Below, one piece after another: positions 20,050-33,636 of a stretch of DNA of 64,000 nucleotides. Below the pieces are notes generated by a model. The model did no database searches. It was not told where the DNA came from and saw nothing but the letters and a program-made list of their open reading frames with translations. The stretch's first letter is position 1; each line of letters begins with the position of its first letter. The position numbers and the translations under genes were made by a program. Source of the DNA: Notolepis coatsorum (Eukaryota > Chordata > Actinopteri > Aulopiformes > Paralepididae); contig CAXASK010002127.1 of assembly GCA_963971535.1 (NCBI GenBank), forward strand, positions 62,001 through 126,000, given 5' to 3'.

Positions 20050-23000
20050 GGCATTTTCGAGACAGGACGCCGATTAGGAAAAGCTTACCCACCCCCAGAT
20101 GGACCCAGGGTAGAAGGCCTGCGTGGATCCGGGCAACGGTGCTCCCGTGGGACCCTAACCCTAACCCTAACCCTAACCCTAACCCTAACCCTAACCCTAA
20201 CCCGATACGGTGCCCTGGGAACCCCTTTTGGCCAGGTTAAGAGTGTCTCAGGCATTTTCGAGACAGGAAGCCGATTAGGAAAAGCTTACCCACCCCCAGA
20301 TGGACCCAGGGTAGAAGGCCTGCGTGGATCCGGGCAACGGTGCTCCCGTGGGACCCGATGCGGAGCCCCGGGACGTCCGGGGACCCAGAGCCTGGTTCTC
20401 AGCATTTTCGATGCATGAAGTGATTGAGGGAAAGCGCCCCCACAACGGGATGTACCCGGGGGTAGAAGGCCCGACTGGATCCGAGCAACGGTGCCCCCTT
20501 GGGGGCCAGTTGCGGGTAAGTTGTGGGTCTTCAGCAGAGCCTGGTTCTCAGCATTTTCGATGCAGGAAGTGATTGAGGGAAAGCGCCCCCAGAACGAGAT
20601 GGACCCAGGGTAGAAGGCCTGAGTGGATCCGTGCAACGGTGCTCCCGTGGGACCCGATACGGTGCCCCGGGGACCCGATACGGTGCTCCCGTGGGAACCG
20701 ATTAAGAGGCTAAGATTTTCTCAGGCATTTTCGAGACAGGAAGCCGATTAGGAAAAGCTTACCCACCCCCAGATGGACCCAGGGTAGAAGGCCTGCGTGG
20801 ATCCGGGCAACGGTGCTCCCGTGGGACCCTAACCCTAACCCTAACCCTAACCCTAACCCTAACCCTAACCCTAACCCTAACCCTAACCCTAACCCGATAC
20901 GGTGCCCCGGGAACCCCTTTTGGCCAGGTTAAGAGTGTCTCAGGCATTTTCGAGACAGGAAGCCGATTAGGAAAAGCTTACCCACCCCCAGATGGACGCA
21001 GGGTAGAAGGCCTGCGTGGATCCGGGCAACGGTGCTCCCGTGGGACCCGATGCGGAGCCCCGGGACGTCCGGGGACCCAGAGCCTGGTTCTCAGCATTTT
21101 CGATGCATGAAGTGATTGAGGGAAAGCGCCCCCACAACGGGATGTACCCGGGGGTAGAAGGCCCGACTGGATCCGAGCAACGGTGCCCCCTTGGGGGCCA
21201 GTTGCGGGTAAGTTGTGGGTCTTCAGCAGAGCCTGGTTCTCAGCATTTTCGATGCAGGAAGTGATTGAGGGAAAGCGCCCCCAGAACGAGATGGACCCAG
21301 GGTAGAAGGCCCGAGTGGATCCGTGCAACGGTGCTCCTGTGGGACCCGATACGGTGCCCCGGGGACCCGATACGGTGCTCCCGTGGGAACCGATTAAGAG
21401 GCTAAGATTTTCTCAGGCATTTTCGAGACAGGACGCCGATTAGGAAAAGCTTACCCACCCCCAGATGGACCCAGGGTAGAAGGCCTGCGTGGATCCGGGC
21501 AACGGTGCTCCCGTGGGACCCTAACCCTAACCCTAACCCTAACCCTAACCCTAACCCTAACCCTAACCCGATACGGTGCCCTGGGAACCCCTTTTGGCCA
21601 GGTTAAGAGTGTCTCAGGCATTTTCGAGACAGGAAGCCGATTAGGAAAAGCTTACCCACCCCCAGATGGACCCAGGCTAGAAGGCCTGCGTGGATCCGGG
21701 CAACGGTGCTCCCGTGGGACCCTAACCCTAACCCTAACCCTAACCCTAACCCTAACCCTAACCCTAACCCTAACCCGATACGGTGCCCCGGGAACCCCTT
21801 TTGGCCAGGTTAAGAGTGTCTCAGGCATTTTCGAGACAGGAAGCCGATTAGGAAAAGCTTACCCACCCCCAGATGGACCCAGGGTAGAAGGCCTGCGTGG
21901 ATCCGGGCAACGGTGCTCCCGTGGGACCCGATGCGGAGCCCCGGGACGTCCGGGGACCCAGAGCCTGGTTCTCAGCATTTTCGATGCATGAAGTGATTGA
22001 GGGAAAGCGCCCCCACAACGGGATGTACCCGGGGGTAGAAGGCCCGACTGGATCCGAGCAACGGTGCCCCCTTGGGGGCCAGTTGCGGGTAAGTTGTGGG
22101 TCTTCAGCAGAGCCTGGTTCTCAGCATTTTCGATGCAGGAAGTGATTGAGGGAAAGCGCCCCCAGAACGAGATGGACCCAGGGTAGAAGGCCCGAGTGGA
22201 TCCGTGCAACGGTGCTCCCGTGGGACCCGATACGGTGCCCCGGGGACCCGATACGGTGCTCCCGTGGGAACCGATTAAGAGGCTAAGATTTTCTCAGGCA
22301 TTTTCGAGACAGGACGCCGATTAGGAAAAGCTTACCCACCCCCAGATGGACCCAGGGTAGAAGGCCTGCGTGGATCCGGGCAACGGTGCTCCCGTGGGAC
22401 CCTAACCCTAACCCTAACCCTAACCCTAACCCTAACCCGATACGGTGCCCTGGGAACCCCTTTTGGCCAGGTTAAGAGTGTCTCAGGCATTTTCGAGACA
22501 GGAAGCCGATTAGGAAAAGCTTACCCACCCCCAGATGGACCCAGGGTAGAAGGCCTGCGTGGATCCGGGCAACGGTGCTCCCGTGGGACCCTAACCCTAA
22601 CCCTAACTTTAACCCTAACCCTAACCCTAACCCTAACCCGATACGGTGCCCCGGGAACCCCTTTTGGCCAGGTTAAGAGTGTCTCAGGCATTTTCGAGAC
22701 AGGAAGCCGATTAGGAAAAGCTTACCCACCCCCAGATGGACCCAGGGTAGAAGGCCTGCGTGGATCCGGGCAACGGTGCTCCCGTGGGACCCGATGCGGA
22801 GCCCCGGGACGTCCGGGGACCCAGAGCCTGGTTCTCAGCATTTTCGATGCATGAAGTGATTGAGGGAAAGCGCCCCCACAACGGGATGTACCCGGGGGTA
22901 GAAGGCCCGACTGGATCCGAGCAACGGTGCCCCCTTGGGGGCCAGTTGCGGGTAAGTTGTGGGTCTTCAGCAGAGCCTGGTTCTCAGCATTTTCGATGCA

Positions 23001-25352
23001 GGAAGTGATTGAGGGAAAGCGCCCCCAGAACGAGATGGACCCAGGGTAGAAGGCCTGAGTGGATCCGTGCAACGGTGCTCCCGTGGGACCCGATACGGTG
23101 CCCCGGGGACCCGATACGGTGCTCCCGTGGGAACCGATTAAGAGGCTAAGATTTTCTCAGGCATTTTCGAGACAGGAAGCCGATTAGGAAAAGCTTACCC
23201 ACCCCCAGATGGACCCAGGGTAGAAGGCCTGTGTGGATCCGGGCAACGGTGCTCCCGTGGGACCCGATACGGTGCCCCGGGGACCCCTTTTGGCCAGGTT
23301 AAGAGTGTCTCAGGCATTTTCGAGACAGGAAGCCGATTAGGAAAAGCTTACCCACCCCCAGATGGACCCAGGGTAGAAGGCCTGCGTGGATCCGGGCAAC
23401 GGTGCTCCCGTGGGACCCTAACCCTAACCCTAACCCTAACCCTAACCCTAACCCTAACCCTAACCCGATACGGTGCCCCGGGAACCCCTTTTGGCCAGGT
23501 TAAGAGTGTCTCAGGCATTTTCGAGACAGGAAGCCGATTAGGAAAAGCTTACCCACCCCCAGATGGACCCAGGGTAGAAGGCCTGCGTGGATCCGGGCAA
23601 CGGTGCTCCCGTGGGACCCGATGCGGAGCCCCGGGACGTCCGGGGACCCAGAGCCTGGTTCTCAGCATTTTCGATGCATGAAGTGATTGAGGGAAAGCGC
23701 CCCCACAACGGGATGTACCCGGGGGTAGAAGGCCCGACTGGATCCGAGCAACGGTGCCCCCTTGGGGGCCAGTTGCGGGTAAGTTGTGGGCCTTCAGCAG
23801 AGCCTGGTTCTCAGCATTTTCGATGCAGGAAGTGATTGAGGGAAAGCGCCCCCAGAACGAGATGGACCCAGGGTAGAAGGCCCGAGTGGATCCGTGCAAC
23901 GGTGCTCCCGTGGGACCCGATACGGTGCCCCGGGGACCCGATACGGTGCTCCCGTGGGAACCGATTAAGAGGCTAAGATTTTCTCAGGCATTTTCGAGAC
24001 AGGAAGCCGATTAGGAAAAGCTTACCCACCCCCAGATGGACCCAGGGTAGAAGGCCTGCGTGGATCCGGGCAACGGTGCTCCCGTGGGACCCTAACCCTA
24101 ACCCTAACCCTAACCCTAACCCTAACCCTAACCCTAACCCTAACCCGATACGGTGCCCCAGGAACCCCTTTTGGCCAGGTTAAGAGTGTCTCAGGCATTT
24201 TCGAGACAGGAAGCCGATTAGGAAAAGCTTACCCACCCCCAGATGGACCCAGGGTAGAAGGCCTGCGTGGATCCGGGCAACGGTGCTCCCGTGGGACCCG
24301 ATGCGGAGCCCCGGGACGTCCGGGGACCCAGAGCCTGGTTCTCAGCATTTTCGATGCATGAAGTGATTGAGGGAAAGCGCCCCCACAACGGGATGTACCC
24401 GGGGGTAGAAGGCCCGACTGGATCCGAGCAACGGTGCCCCCTTGGGGGCCAGTTGCGGGTAAGTTGTGGGTCTTCAGCAGAGCCTGGTTCTCAGCATTTT
24501 CGATGCAGGAAGTGATTGAGGGAAAGCGCCCCCAGAACGAGATGGACCCAGGGTAGAAGGCCCGAGTGGATCCGTGCAACGGTGCTCCCGTGGGACCCGA
24601 TACGGTGCCCCGGGGACCCGATACGGTGCTCCCGTGGGAACCGATTAAGAGGCTAAGATTTTCTCAGGCATTTTCGAGACAGGACGCCGATTAGGAAAAG
24701 CTTACCCACCCCCAGATGGACCCAGGGTAGAAGGCCTGCGTGGATCCGGGCAACGGTGCTCCCGTGGGACCCTAACCCTAACCCTAACCCTAACCCTAAC
24801 CCTAACCCTAACCCTAACCCTAACCCTAACCCGATACGGTGCCCTGGGAACCCCTTTTGGCCAGGTTAAGAGTGTCTCAGGCATTTTCGAGACAGGAAGC
24901 CGATTAGGAAAAGCTTACCCACCCCCAGATGGACCCAGGGTAGAAGGCCTGCGTGGATCCGGGCAACGGTGCTCCCGTGGGACCCGATGCGGAGCCCCGG
25001 GACGTCCGGGGACCCAGAGCCTGGTTCTCAGCATTTTCGATGCATGAAGTGATTGAGGGAAAGCGCCCCCACAACGGGATGTACCCGGGGGTAGAAGGCC
25101 CGACTGGATCCGAGCAACGGTGCCCCCTTGGGGGCCAGTTGCGGGTAAGTTGTGGGTCTTCAGCAGAGCCTGGTTCTCAGCATTTTCGATGCAGGAAGTG
25201 ATTGAGGGAAAGCGCCCCCAGAACGAGATGGACCCAGGGTAGAAGGCCCGAGTGGATCCGTGCAACGGTGCTCCCGTGGGACCCGATACGGTGCCCCGGG
25301 GACCCGATACGGTGCTCCCGTGGGAACCGATTAAGAGGCTAAGATTTTCTCA
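20050..25352. repeat. Array segment after HOR copy 4
   Basis: Tracts: 20153-20200 (8), 20827-20892 (11), 21519-21566 (8), 21720-21773 (9), 22400-22435 (6), 22589-22636 (8, imperfect), 23416-23463 (8), 24090-24143 (9), 24770-24829 (10). Blocks start at 20251 (ggcctgag), 20943 (gatggacgcag), 21824, 22687 (ggcctgag again), 23514 (gggccttcag), 24194 and 24880. A single empty T lies at 23160-23312. Private changes include C-to-T at 21338 and 23232, both at CpG sites. Confidence 0.92.
22589..22636 (+). repeat. Telomeric tract with one degenerate hexamer
   Basis: Eight hexamers, of which the fourth (22607-22612) reads CTTTAA, two adjacent C-to-T changes. It is one of only two imperfect tracts among 82. 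Two neighbouring changes suggest one mutational event or a gene-conversion patch rather than gradual decay. Confidence 0.95.
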
Positions 25353-28169
25353 GGCATTTTCGAGACAGGACGCCGATTAGGAAAAGCTTACCCACCCCCA
25401 GATGGACCCAGGGTAGAAGGCCTGCGTGGATCCGGGCAACGGTGCTCCCGTGGGACCCTAACCCTAACCCTAACCCTAACCCTAACCCTAACCCTAACCC
25501 GATACGGTGCCCTGGGAACCCCTTTTGGCCAGGTTAAGAGTGTCTCAGGCATTTTCGAGACAGGAAGCCGATTAGGAAAAGCTTACCCACCCCCAGATGG
25601 ACCCAGGGTAGAAGGCCTGCGTGGATCCGGGCAACGGTGCTCCCGTGGGACCCGATGCGGAGCCCCGGGACGTCCGGGGACCCAGAGCCTGGTTCTCAGC
25701 ATTTTCGATGCATGAAGTGATTGAGGGAAAGCGCCCCCACAACGGGATGTACCCGGGGGTAGAAGGCCCGACTGGATCCGAGCAACGGTGCCCCCTTGGG
25801 GGCCAGTTGCGGGTAAGTTGTGGGTCTTCAGCAGAGCCTGGTTCTCAGCATTTTCGATGCAGGAAGTGATTGAGGGAAAGCGCCCCCAGAACGAGATGGA
25901 CCCAGGGTAGAAGGCCCGAGTGGATCCGTGCTACGGTGCTCCCGTGGGACCCGATACGGTGCCCCGGGGACCCGATACGGTGCTCCCGTGGGAACCGATT
26001 AAGAGGCTAAGATTTTCTCAGGCATTTTCGAGACAGGAAGCCGATTAGGAAAAGCTTACCCACCCCCAGATGGACCCAGGGTAGAAGGCCTGCGTGGATC
26101 CGGGCAACGGTGCTCCCGTGGGACCCGATACGGTGCCCCGGGGACCCCTTTTGGCCAGGTTAAGAGTGTCTCAGGCATTTTCGAGACAGGAAGCCGATTA
26201 GGAAAAGCTTACCCACCCCCAGATGGACCCAGGGTAGAAGGCCTGCGTGGATCCGGGCAACGGTGCTCCCGTGGGACCCGATACGGTGCCCCGGGAACCC
26301 CTTTTGGCCAGGTTAAGAGTGTCTCAGGCATTTTCGAGACAGGAAGCCGATTAGGAAAAGCTTACCCACCCCCAGATGGACCCAGGGTAGAAGGCCTGCG
26401 TGGATCCGGGCAACGGTGCTCCCGTGGGACCCGATACGGTGCCCCGGGAACCCCTTTTGGCCAGGTTAAGAGTGTCTCAGGCATTTTCGAGACAGGAAGC
26501 CGATTAGGAAAAGCTTACCCACCCCCAGATGGACCCAGGGTAGAAGGCCTGCGTGGATCCGGGCAACGGTGCTCCCGTGGGACCCGATGCGGAGCCCCGG
26601 GACGTCCGGGGACCCAGAGCCTGGTTCTCAGCATTTTCGATGCATGAAGTGATTGAGGGAAAGCGCCCCCACAACGGGATGTACCCGGGGGTAGAAGGCC
26701 CGACTGGATCCGAGCAACGGTGCCCCCTTGGGGGCCAGTTGCGGGTAAGTTGTGGGTCTTCAGCAGAGCCTGGTTCTCAGCATTTTCGATGCAGGAAGTG
26801 ATTGAGGGAAAGCGCCCCCAGAACGAGATGGACCCAGGGTAGAAGGCCCGAGTGGATCCGTGCAACGGTGCTCCCGTGGGACCCGATACGGTGCCCCGGG
26901 GACCCGATACGGTGCTCCCGTGGGAACCGATTAAGAGGCTAAGATTTTCTCAGGCATTTTCGAGACAGGAAGCCGATTAGGAAAAGCTTACCCACCCCCA
27001 GATGGACCCAGGGTAGAAGGCCTGCGTGGATCCGGGCAACGGTGCTCCCGTGGGACCCTAACCCTAACCCTAACCCTAACCCTAACCCTAACCCTAACCC
27101 TAACCCTAACCCTAACCCGATACGGTGCCCCGGGAACCCCTTTTGGCCAGGTTAAGAGTGTCTCAGGCATTTTCGAGACAGGAAGCCGATTAGGAAAAGC
27201 TTACCCACCCCCAGATGGACCCAGGGTAGAAGGCCTGCGTGGATCCGGGCAACGGTGCTCCCGTGGGACCCGATGCGGAGCCCCGGGACGTCCGGGGACC
27301 CAGAGCCTGGTTCTCAGCATTTTCGATGCATGAAGTGATTGAGGGAAAGCGCCCCCACAACGGGATGTACCCGGGGGTAGAAGGCCCGACTGGATCCGAG
27401 CAACGGTGCCCCCTTGGGGGCCAGTTGCGGGTAAGTTGTGGGTCTTCAGCAGAGCCTGGTTCTCAGGCATTTTCGAGACAGGAAGCCGATTAGGAAAAGC
27501 TTACCCACCCCCAGATGGACCCAGGCTAGAAGGCCTGCGTGGATCCGGGCAACGGTGCTCCCGTGGGACCCTAACCCTAACCCTAACCCTAACCCTAACC
27601 CTAACCCTAACCCTAACCCTAACCCTAACCCTAACCCTAACCCTAACCCGATACGGTGCCCCGGGAACCCCTTTTGGCCAGGTTAAGAGTGTCTCAGGCA
27701 TTTTCGAGACAGGAAGCCGATTAGGAAAAGCTTACCCACCCCCAGATGGACCCAGGGTAGAAGGCCTGCGTGGATCCGGGCAACGGTGCTCCCGTGGGAC
27801 CCGATGCGGAGCCCCGGGACGTCCGGGGACCCAGAGCCTGGTTCTCAGCATTTTCGATGCATGAAGTGATTGAGGGAAAGCGCCCCCACAACGGGATGTA
27901 CCCGGGGGTAGAAGGCCCGACTGGATCCGAGCAACGGTGCCCCCTTGGGGGCCAGTTGCGGGTAAGTTGTGGGTCTTCAGCAGAGCCTGGTTCTCAGCAT
28001 TTTCGATGCAGGAAGTGATTGAGGGAAAGCGCCCCCAGAACGAGATGGACCCAGGGTAGAAGGCCCGAGTGGATCCGTGCAACGGTGCTCCCGTGGGACC
28101 CGATACGGTGCCCCGGGGACCCGATACGGTGCTCCCGTGGGAACCGATTAAGAGGCTAAGATTTTCTCA
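25353..28169. repeat. 2.8-kb higher-order repeat, copy 5 (2,817 bp)
   Basis: Same order as the other copies, with tracts 25456-25497 (7), 27056-27115 (10) and 27569-27646 (13) and the empty triplet 26021-26479. The gtgctacgg marker is in block 25548-26020. Length differs from 2,811 by one hexamer in the first T module. Confidence 0.94.
27166..27465. repeat. C-less composite block, copy 5
   Basis: Junction 27465/27466, followed by an n=13 aggctag T module. This is the last C-less block; none occurs in the right half. Confidence 0.93.
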
Positions 28170-31100
28170 GGCATTTTCGAGACAGGACGCCGATTAGGAA
28201 AAGCTTACCCACCCCCAGATGGACCCAGGGTAGAAGGCCTGCGTGGATCCGGGCAACGGTGCTCCCGTGGGACCCTAACCCTAACCCTAACCCTAACCCT
28301 AACCCTAACCCTAACCCTAACCCTAACCCTAACCCGATACGGTGCCCTGGGAACCCCTTTTGGCCAGGTTAAGAGTGTCTCAGGCATTTTCGAGACAGGA
28401 AGCCGATTAGGAAAAGCTTACCCACCCCCAGATGGACCCAGGGTAGAAGGCCTGCGTGGATCCGGGCAACGGTGCTCCCGTGGGACCCGATGCGGAGCCC
28501 CGGGACGTCCGGGGACCCAGAGCCTGGTTCTCAGCATTTTCGATGCATGAAGTGATTGAGGGAAAGCGCCCCCACAACGGGATGTACCCGGGGGTAGAAG
28601 GCCCGACTGGATCCGAGCAACGGTGCCCCCTTGGGGGCCAGTTGCGGGTAAGTTGTGGGTCTTCAGCAGAGCCTGGTTCTCAGCATTTTCGATGCAGGAA
28701 GTGATTGAGGGAAAGCGCCCCCAGAACGAGATGGACCCAGGGTAGAAGGCCTGAGTGGATCCGTGCAACGGTGCTCCCGTGGGACCCGATACGGTGCCCC
28801 GGGGACCCGATACGGTGCTCCCGTGGGAACCGATTAAGAGGCTAAGATTTTCTCAGGCATTTTCGAGACAGGAAGCCGATTAGGAAAAGCTTACCCACCC
28901 CCAGATGGACCCAGGGTAGAAGGCCTGCGTGGATCCGGGCAACGGTGCTCCCGTGGGACCCTAACCCTAACCCTAACCCTAACCCTAACCCTAACCCTAA
29001 CCCTAACCCTAACCCTAACCCGATACGGTGCCCCGGGAACCCCTTTTGGCCAGGTTAAGAGTGTCTCAGGCATTTTCGAGACAGGAAGCCGATTAGGAAA
29101 AGCTTACCCACCCCCAGATGGACGCAGGGTAGAAGGCCTGCGTGGATCCGGGCAACGGTGCTCCCGTGGGACCCGATGCGGAGCCCCGGGACGTCCGGGG
29201 ACCCAGAGCCTGGTTCTCAGCATTTTCGATGCATGAAGTGATTGAGGGAAAGCGCCCCCACAACGGGATGTACCCGGGGGTAGAAGGCCCGACTGGATCC
29301 GAGCAACGGTGCCCCCTTGGGGGCCAGTTGCGGGTAAGTTGTGGGTCTTCAGCAGAGCCTGGTTCTCAGCATTTTCGATGCAGGAAGTGATTGAGGGAAA
29401 GCGCCCCCAGAACGAGATGGACCCAGGGTAGAAGGCCCGAGTGGATCCGTGCAACGGTGCTCCCGTGGGACCCGATACGGTGCCCCGGGGACCCGATACG
29501 GTGCTCCCGTGGGAACCGATTAAGAGGCTAAGATTTTCTCAGGCATTTTCGAGACAGGACGCCGATTAGGAAAAGCTTACCCACCCCCAGATGGACCCAG
29601 GGTAGAAGGCCTGCGTGGATCCGGGCAACGGTGCTCCCGTGGGACCCTAACCCTAACCCTAACCCTAACCCTAACCCTAACCCTAACCCTAACCCTAACC
29701 CTAACCCGATACGGTGCCCTGGGAACCCCTTTTGGCCAGGTTAAGAGTGTCTCAGGCATTTTCGAGACAGGAAGCCGATTAGGAAAAGCTTACCCACCCC
29801 CAGATGGACCCAGGGTAGAAGGCCTGCGTGGATCCGGGCAACGGTGCTCCCGTGGGACCCGATGCGGAGCCCCGGGACGTCCGGGGACCCAGAGCCTGGT
29901 TCTCAGCATTTTCGATGCATGAAGTGATTGAGGGAAAGCGCCCCCACAACGGGATGTACCCGGGGGTAGAAGGCCCGACTGGATCCGAGCAACGGTGCCC
30001 CCTTGGGGGCCAGTTGCGGGTAAGTTGTGGGTCTTCAGCAGAGCCTGGTTCTCAGCATTTTCGATGCAGGAAGTGATTGAGGGAAAGCGCCGCCAGAACG
30101 AGATGGACCCAGGGTAGAAGGCCCGAGTGGATCCGTGCAACGGTGCTCCCGTGGGACCCGATACGGTGCCCCGGGGACCCGATACGGTGCTCCCGTGGGA
30201 ACCGATTAAGAGGCTAAGATTTTCTCAGGCATTTTCGAGACAGGAAGCCGATTAGGAAAAGCTTACCCACCCCCAGATGGACCCAGGGTAGAAGGCCTGC
30301 GTGGATCCGGGCAACGGTGCTCCCGTGGGACCCTAACCCTAACCCTAACCCTAACCCTAACCCTAACCCTAACCCTAACCCTAACCCGATACGGTGCCCC
30401 GGGAACCCCTTTTGGCCAGGTTAAGAGTGTCTCAGGCATTTTAGAGACAGGAAGCCGATTAGGAAAAGCTTACCCACTCCCAGATGGACCCAGGGTAGAA
30501 GGCCTGCGTGGATCCGGGCAACGGTGCTCCCGTGGGACCCGATGCGGAGCCCCGGGACGTCCGGGGACCCAGAGCCTGGTTCTCAGCATTTTCGATGCAT
30601 GAAGTGATTGAGGGAAAGCGCCCCCACAACGGGATGTACCCGGGGGTAGAAGGCCCGACTGGATCCGAGCAACGGTGCCCCCTTGGGGGCCAGTTGCGGG
30701 TAAGTTGTGGGTCTTCAGCAGAGCCTGGTTCTCAGCATTTTCGATGCAGGAAGTGATTGAGGGAAAGCGCCCCCAGAACGAGATGGACTCAGGGTAGAAG
30801 GCCCGAGTGGATCCGTGCAACGGTGCTCCCGTGGGACCCGATACGGTGCCCCGGGGACCCGATACGGTGCTCCCGTGGGAACCGATTAAGAGGCTAAGAT
30901 TTTCTCAGGCATTTTCGAGACAGGAAGCCGATTAGGAAAAGCTTACCCACCCCCAGATGGACCCAGGCTAGAAGGCCTGCGTGGATCCGGGCAACGGTGC
31001 TCCCGTGGGACCCTAACCCTACCCTAACCCTAACCCTAACCCTAACCCTATCCCTAACCCTAACCCTAACCCTAACCCGATACGGTGCCCCGGGAACCCC

Positions 31101-33312
31101 TTTTGGCCAGGTTAAGAGTGTCTCAGGCATTTTCGAGACAGGAAGCCGATTAGGAAAAGCTTACCCACCCCCAGATGGACCCAGGGTAGAAGGCCTGCGT
31201 GGATCCGGGCAACGGTGCTCCCGTGGGACCCGATGCGGAGCCCCGGGACGTCCGGGGACCCAGAGCCTGGTTCTCAGCATTTTCGATGCATGAAGTGATT
31301 GAGGGAAAGCGCCCCCACAACGGGATGTACCCGGGGGTAGAAGGCCCGACTGGATCCGAGCAACGGTGCCCCCTTGGGGGCCAGTTGCGGGTAAGTTGTG
31401 GGTCTTCAGCAGAGCCTGGTTCTCAGCATTTTCGATGCAGGAAGTGATTGAGGGAAAGCGCCCCCAGAACGAGATGGACCCAGGGTAGAAGGCCCGAGTG
31501 GATCCGTGCAACGGTGCTCCCGTGGGACCCGATACGGTGCCCCGGGGACCCGATACGGTGCTCCCGTGGGAACCGATTAAGAGGCTAAGATTTTCTCAGG
31601 CATTTTCGAGACAGGACGCCGATTAGGAAAAGCTTACCCACCCCCAGATGGACCCAGGGTAGAAGGCCTGCGTGGATCCGGGCAACGGTGCTCCCGTGGG
31701 ACCCTAACCCTAACCCTAACCCTAACCCTAACCCTAACCCTAACCCTAACCCTAACCCGATACGGTGCCCTGGGAACCCCTTTTGGCCAGGTTAAGAGTG
31801 TCTCAGGCATTTTCGAGACAGGAAGCCGATTAGGAAAAGCTTACCCACCCCCAGATGGACCCAGGGTAGAAGGCCTGCGTGGATCCGGGCAACGGTGCTC
31901 CCGTGGGACCCGATGCGGAGCCCCGGGACGTCCGGGGACCCAGAGCCTGGTTCTCAGCATTTTCGATGCATGAAGTGATTGAGGGAAAGCGCCCCCACAA
32001 CGGGATGTACCCGGGGGTAGAAGGCCCGACTGGATCCGAGCAACGGTGCCCCCTTGGGGGCCAGTTGCGGGTAAGTTGTGGGTCTTCAGCAGAGCCTGGT
32101 TCTCAGCATTTTCGATGCAGGAAGTGATTGAGGGAAAGCGCCCCCAGAACGAGATGGACCCAGGGTAGAAGGCCCGAGTGGATCCGTGCAACGGTGCTCC
32201 CGTGGGACCCGATACGGTGCCCCGGGGACCCGATACGGTGCTCCCGTGGGAACCGATTAAGAGGCTAAGATTTTCTCAGGCATTTTCGAGACAGGAAGCC
32301 GATTAGGAAAAGCTTACCCACCCCCAGATGGACCCAGGGTAGAAGGCCTGCGTGGATCCGGGCAACGGTGCTCCCGTGGGACCCGATACGGTGCCCCGGG
32401 GACCCCTTTTGGCCAGGTTAAGAGTGTCTCAGGCATTTTCGAGACAGGAAGCCGATTAGGAAAAGCTTACCCACCCCCAGATGGACCCAGGGTAGAAGGC
32501 CTGCGTGGATCCGGGCAACGGTGCTCCCGTGGGACCCTAACCCTAACCCTAACCCTAACCCTAACCCTAACCCTAACCCTAACCCGATACGGTGCCCCGG
32601 GAACCCCTTTTGGCCAGGTTAAGAGTGTCTCAGGCATTTTCGAGACAGGAAGCCGATTAGGAAAAGCTTACCCACCCCCAGATGGACCCAGGGTAGAAGG
32701 CCTGCGTGGATCCGGGCAACGGTGCTCCCGTGGGACCCGATGCGGAGCCCCGGGACGTCCGGGGACCCAGAGCCTGGTTCTCAGCATTTTCGATGCATGA
32801 AGTGATTGAGGGAAAGCGCCCCCACAACGGGATGTACCCGGGGGTAGAAGGCCCGACTGGATCCGAGCAACGGTGCCCCCTTGGGGGCCAGTTGCGGGTA
32901 AGTTGTGGGCCTTCAGCAGAGCCTGGTTCTCAGCATTTTCGATGCAGGAAGTGATTGAGGGAAAGCGCCCCCAGAACGAGATGGACCCAGGGTAGAAGGC
33001 CCGAGTGGATCCGTGCAACGGTGCTCCCGTGGGACCCGATACGGTGCCCCGGGGACCCGATACGGTGCTCCCGTGGGAACCGATTAAGAGGCTAAGATTT
33101 TCTCAGGCATTTTCGAGACAGGAAGCCGATTAGGAAAAGCTTACCCACCCCCAGATGGACCCAGGGTAGAAGGCCTGCGTGGATCCGGGCAACGGTGCTC
33201 CCGTGGGACCCTAACCCTAACCCTAACCCTAACCCTAACCCTAACCCTAACCCTAACCCTAACCCGATACGGTGCCCCGGGAACCCCTTTTGGCCAGGTT
33301 AAGAGTGTCTCA
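28170..33312. repeat. Array segment bridging left and right parts
   Basis: Tracts: 28273-28332 (10), 28959-29018 (10), 29645-29704 (10), 30331-30384 (9), 31011-31075 (65 bp, broken), 31702-31755 (9), 32535-32582 (8), 33209-33262 (9). Blocks start at 28383 (ggcctgag), 29069 (gatggacgcag), 29755, 30435, 31126, 31806 and 32633 (gggccttcag). An empty T lies at 32279-32431. Block 29755 is the first with gccgcc (G at 30092) and 30435 the first with cccactccc; both markers become common only after 39 kb. Block 30435 also has ttagag for ttcgag (A at 30443). Confidence 0.92.
31011..31075 (+). repeat. Broken telomeric tract (65 bp)
   Basis: About eleven hexamers with one missing base near the start (ccctaaccctaccctaa) and one A-to-T change that gives CCCTAT near the middle. 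It is the only tract out of hexamer phase, which is why its T module (30908-31125) is 218 bp. It may be an older tract that escaped homogenisation, or it may contain sequencing errors. Confidence 0.93.
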
Positions 33313-33636
33313 GGCATTTTCGAGACAGGAAGCCGATTAGGAAAAGCTTACCCACCCCCAGATGGACCCAGGGTAGAAGGCCTGCGTGGATCCGGGCAAC
33401 GGTGCTCCCGTGGGACCCGATGCGGAGCCCCGGGACGTCCGGGGACCCAGAGCCTGGTTCTCAGCATTTTCGATGCAGGAAGTGATTGAGGGAAAGCGCC
33501 CCCAGAACGAGATGGACCCAGGGTAGAAGGCCCGAGTGGATCCGTGCAACGGTGCTCCCGTGGGACCCGATACGGTGCCCCGGGGACCCGATACGGTGCT
33601 CCCGTGGGAACCGATTAAGAGGCTAAGATTTTCTCA
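33313..33636. repeat. B-less composite block (A2-C fusion, 324 bp)
   Basis: A2 ends gagcctggttctca and continues straight into the C head gcattttcgatgcagg; the 149-bp B subunit is absent. A2 and B have the same tail, and B and C the same head, so slippage or crossing-over between the A2 tail and B tail removes exactly one subunit. It is unique in the window. It shows the recombination unit can be the 150-bp subunit as well as the ~680-bp composite. Confidence 0.95.
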
